Positions 61,350-64,000 of a DNA stretch of 64,000 nucleotides are shown one piece after another. Positions within the stretch are counted from its first letter, which is position 1. The number at the start of each line of letters is the position of its first letter. The notes under the pieces are model-generated. The model did not search any database. It was not told where the DNA came from and saw only the letters and a program-made list of their open reading frames with translations. Position numbers and translations under genes: made by a program. This DNA is from Enterobacteriaceae bacterium 89. GTDB lineage: Bacteria > Pseudomonadota > Gammaproteobacteria > Enterobacterales > Enterobacteriaceae. Location of the stretch: the NCBI GenBank assembly GCA_014156375.1, contig RQJH01000007.1, forward strand, positions 1 through 64,000. Direction: 5' to 3'.

Positions 61350-62612
61350 TCAGCGCCACACGCCTTTGGTATCGACAATGAATGTCTGCGCGACATCCTG
61401 ACCATCAACGGCTTTGAATTCTTTGTGATCGACCAGCATCACCAGCACGTCCGCATTGGCCAGCGCGTCCTGCAATGTCACCAGAGTGGTTTTGCCTGAG
61501 AGTTTTTTCGGCAGCTGATGAATGTTGGGCTCGACCACCAGCGTTTCACCGCTGTGCCAGTCGGCAATCAGGCTGGCGATTTCCATCGCCGGGCTTTCAC
61601 GCAGATCGTCGATGTTAGGTTTGAAGGCCAGACCGAAGCAGGCGATTTTGATGTCGGCGGCGCGTTTGCCACTTTCAGCCAGGCAATCTGCCACCGTGGC
61701 TTTCACCTGGTTAATCACCCAGTGAGGTTTGTGATCGTTCACTTCACGAGCAGTACGGATCAATCGGGCCTGCTGTGGGTTCTGCGCCACGATAAACCAG
61801 GGATCGACGGCGATGCAGTGGCCGCCAACTCCCGGGCCAGGCTGCAAAATGTTGACGCGAGGATGACGATTCGCCAGACGAATCAGTTCCCAGACGTTAA
61901 TCCCCTGATCGGCACAAATCAGCGACAACTCGTTGGCGAACGCAATGTTCACATCGCGGAAGCTGTTTTCCGTCAGCTTGCACATTTCAGCCGTGCGGGC
62001 GTTGGTCACCACGCATTCGCCTTCAAGGAAGATATTGTACAGCTCGCTGGCGCGCTCCGAACACACCGGTGACATACCGCCAATCACGCGATCGTTCTTA
62101 ATCAGTTCAACCATCACCTGCCCTGGCAGCACTCGTTCCGGGCAGTAGGCGATGTTGACATCAGCCTGTTCACCGGCCTGCTGCGGGAAGGTTAAATCGG
62201 GACGCATTTCCGCCAGCCACTGAGCCATTTGCTCCGTCGCGCCGACAGGCGAAGTGGATTCCAGAATCACCAGCGCGCCCTTTTGCAAAACGGGCGCAAT
62301 GGATTTAGCCGCAGACTCAACAAATACCATATCGGGCTCGTGATCCCCCTTGAAAGGGGTTGGCACCGCAATAAGATACGCATCGGCTTCAACCGGCGTC
62401 GTGCTGGCCTTCAGATATCCCCCGGCAACCGCCTTCCGGACGACTTCGTCAAGATCGGGCTCAACAATGTGAATTTCTCCACGGTTGATGGTATCCACGG
62501 CATGCTGATTGATATCTACACCCACCACCTTCTGCTGACGTGAGGCAAAAGCGGCTGCAGTCGGCAATCCGATATAGCCGAGGCCAATCACAGAAATGGT
62601 CTTAAAACTCAT
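61350..62612 (-). CDS. wecC: UDP-ManNAc dehydrogenase
   Basis: WecC oxidises UDP-N-acetylmannosamine to the uronic acid with two NAD. The 420 residues equal E. coli. The Rossmann motif is [18 protein letters not shown], and the catalytic Cys lies in [11 protein letters not shown]-type sequence near 260; the third domain ends [10 protein letters not shown]. It overlaps wecB by 4 bp. Confidence 0.97.
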   Translation of the reverse strand: MSFKTISVIGLGYIGLPTAAAFASRQQKVVGVDINQHAVDTINRGEIHIVEPDLDEVVRKAVAGGYLKASTTPVEADAYLIAVPTPFKGDHEPDMVFVESAAKSIAPVLQKGALVILESTSPVGATEQMAQWLAEMRPDLTFPQQAGEQADVNIAYCPERVLPGQVMVELIKNDRVIGGMSPVCSERASELYNIFLEGECVVTNARTAEMCKLTENSFRDVNIAFANELSLICADQGINVWELIRLANRHPRVNILQPGPGVGGHCIAVDPWFIVAQNPQQARLIRTAREVNDHKPHWVINQVKATVADCLAESGKRAADIKIACFGLAFKPNIDDLRESPAMEIASLIADWHSGETLVVEPNIHQLPKKLSGKTTLVTLQDALANADVLVMLVDHKEFKAVDGQDVAQTFIVDTKGVWR

Positions 62613-63739
62613 AGCGTTACCTGATTGTTTTTGAGGGCCGACAGGATCCGGCTGCAGGCTTGCCCATCGCCATAAGGATTATGAGCACGACTCATCGACT
62701 CATACTCTTTGCTATCGCGCAGTAAGCGCGTGACTTCATCAACAATACGCTGGCGATTGGTGCCCACTAAGCGCACGGTTCCGGCCTCAACGGCCTCCGG
62801 ACGCTCAGTTGTTTCACGCATCACCAGAACGGGTTTACCCAGAGAAGGCGCTTCTTCCTGAATGCCACCGGAATCGGTCAGGATCAGCCATGCGCGGTCC
62901 ATCATCCAGACAAACGGCAGGTAGTCCTGCGGCTCGATGAGGTAAACATTCTCAACGTGCCCCAGAATTCGATTAACAGGTTCGCTGACGTTCGGGTTGA
63001 GATGCACCGGGTAAACAATTTGCACATCAGGGTTTTCAGAGGCGATTTCCGCGAGAGCGTGGCAAATCTCTTCGAAACCACGGCCAAAACTTTCACGGCG
63101 ATGCCCGGTGACCAGGATCAGTTTCTTGTCGTTGCCCAGGAAAGGGTATTTCTCAAGCAAACTGGACTGCAGCGTATCGTCACTCAGCACGCGGTCACGC
63201 ACCCACAGCAGCGCATCTATCACGGTATTGCCGGTGATGAAAATGCTGTTGTCGCGAAGATTCTCACGCAGCAAGTTTTGGCGTGAATTTTCCGTTGGCG
63301 CGAAGTGGTATTTTGCCAGATGGCCCGTCAGCGTGCGGTTTGCTTCTTCTGGCCACGGCGAATAGAGATCGCCTGTGCGTAAGCCAGCTTCAACGTGCCC
63401 GACCGGAATGCGTTGATAAAATGCGGCAAGGCTCGCTGCTGCGGTGGTGGTCGTATCACCGTGCACCAGCACGATGTCAGGTTTAAATGACTCAAGGATC
63501 GGTTTCAGCCCCGTCAGAATTCGACAGGTGATCTCGGTCAGCCCCTGACCCGGGCTCATAATATTCAGGTCATAATCTGGAACGATGGAGAACAGTTTTA
63601 ACACCTGGTCCAGCATTTCCCTATGCTGCGCTGTGACGCAAACTTTTGCCTCAAAATGAGGATCCTTTGCCAAAGCATGGACCAGAGGAGCCATTTTAAT
63701 GGCCTCCGGACGCGTGCCAAATACGGTTAATACTTTCAC
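62609..63739 (-). CDS. wecB: UDP-GlcNAc 2-epimerase
   Basis: WecB converts UDP-GlcNAc to UDP-ManNAc for ECA. Started at GTG 63739 (AAAGAGAA upstream) the product has 376 residues, as in E. coli; the open frame further upstream overlaps the wzzE end. The N-terminus [19 protein letters not shown] and the uridine-binding [19 protein letters not shown] region are diagnostic. It overlaps wecC by 4 bp. Confidence 0.97.
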   Translation of the reverse strand: MKVLTVFGTRPEAIKMAPLVHALAKDPHFEAKVCVTAQHREMLDQVLKLFSIVPDYDLNIMSPGQGLTEITCRILTGLKPILESFKPDIVLVHGDTTTTAAASLAAFYQRIPVGHVEAGLRTGDLYSPWPEEANRTLTGHLAKYHFAPTENSRQNLLRENLRDNSIFITGNTVIDALLWVRDRVLSDDTLQSSLLEKYPFLGNDKKLILVTGHRRESFGRGFEEICHALAEIASENPDVQIVYPVHLNPNVSEPVNRILGHVENVYLIEPQDYLPFVWMMDRAWLILTDSGGIQEEAPSLGKPVLVMRETTERPEAVEAGTVRLVGTNRQRIVDEVTRLLRDSKEYESMSRAHNPYGDGQACSRILSALKNNQVTL

Positions 63740-63800
63740 ATCAATTCTCTTTGATAAGCTGATGAAGGCGAGCGCCTTCATCATTATGGGTGCACTGCTG

Positions 63801-64000
63801 TTATACGCGACGGCGTGCCAAAGCAATACCTGCGCCAATCAGTGCGCCAACAATACCCCACATCACCATCAGGAACACACGGCGCGGGCTATCGCGTTTT
63901 ACAGGTTCTTCTGGGGTACGCAAATAGCGATAGGTCTGAAATTTAGCATCCAAAACGGGACCGACGTTCAGAGTCGTCAGCATTGCCCGGTTCTGATCGT
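63801..64000 (-). CDS. wzzE: ECA chain-length regulator WzzE (C-terminal part)
   Basis: Only the C-terminal 66 codons are in the window; the frame is open to the right edge. It shows the end of the periplasmic domain ([15 protein letters not shown]) and the second membrane span ([19 protein letters not shown]) followed by ARRRV. This matches the E. coli WzzE end closely. WzzE sets ECA chain length and lies upstream of wecB as in E. coli. Confidence 0.93.
   Translation of the reverse strand, partial: DQNRAMLTTLNVGPVLDAKFQTYRYLRTPEEPVKRDSPRRVFLMVMWGIVGALIGAGIALARRRV

Overview
The window is a chromosomal segment of an enteric bacterium of the Enterobacter/Lelliottia/Leclercia type. Almost every gene matches an Escherichia coli K-12 gene of the 84-86 minute region in order and length: hemG, trkH, yigZ, pepQ, fadBA, fre, ubiD, rfaH, tatDCBA, ubiBJE, rmuC, udp, dlhH, metE/metR, bioP, yigL, pldB, rhtB/C, recQ, pldA, yigI, rarD, corA, uvrD, yigB, xerC, yigA, dapF, lptM, cyaY, cyaA, hemCDXY, glmZ, four tRNAs, yifK and the enterobacterial common antigen (ECA) genes. 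The departures from the K-12 order suggest Enterobacter or a close relative rather than Escherichia. The species cannot be fixed from the sequence by eye.

Layout. 1-165 is the promoter region of a ribosomal RNA operon that runs leftward out of the window. 200-4182 holds hemG-trkH-yigZ-pepQ. 4330-7834 is the FadR-controlled fadBA operon with a terminator. 7840-17754 holds respiratory-quinone (fre, ubiD, ubiB, ubiJ, ubiE), protein-export (tat), rfaH and rmuC genes. 17847-24787 holds udp with a paired CRP promoter, dlhH, an unrecognised 151-residue gene behind a repeat-rich leader, and metE/metR with MetJ boxes, followed by bioP. 24973-36698 is the most accessory stretch. It has a stand-alone EAL phosphodiesterase, an orphan type VI secretion cassette (Hcp, L,D-transpeptidase-like toxin, secreted immunity candidate) between recQ and pldA, and a desaturase plus PhnD-like pair between rarD and corA. 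36676-44025 returns to the conserved corA-uvrD-yigB-xerC-yigA-dapF-lptM/cyaY block. 44117-51081 is cyaA divergent from hemCDXY. 51259-53438 holds an MFS transporter, the sRNA GlmZ and a four-tRNA operon. 53491-64000 is yifK and the ECA operon, read leftward from a partial wzzE.

How the genes work together. The ECA genes wecB, wecC, wecD, wecE, wecF, wecG, wzxE, wzyE and wzzE build, flip and polymerise the common antigen. rffG and rffH, which normally sit between wecC and wecD, are absent, so dTDP-4-keto-6-deoxyglucose must come from elsewhere. The ubi genes make ubiquinone, hemG and hemCDXY serve haem synthesis, and cyaA/CRP sites link several operons to carbon supply.

Most interesting points: a P4-phage-immunity-like set of alternating complementary repeats ahead of the 151-residue gene (20221-20425); the Hcp/toxin/immunity cassette (31084-32382); loss of rffGH; a sigma-54/GlrR-type promoter in front of glmZ; and the translationally overlapped desaturase and signal-less PhnD-like genes.
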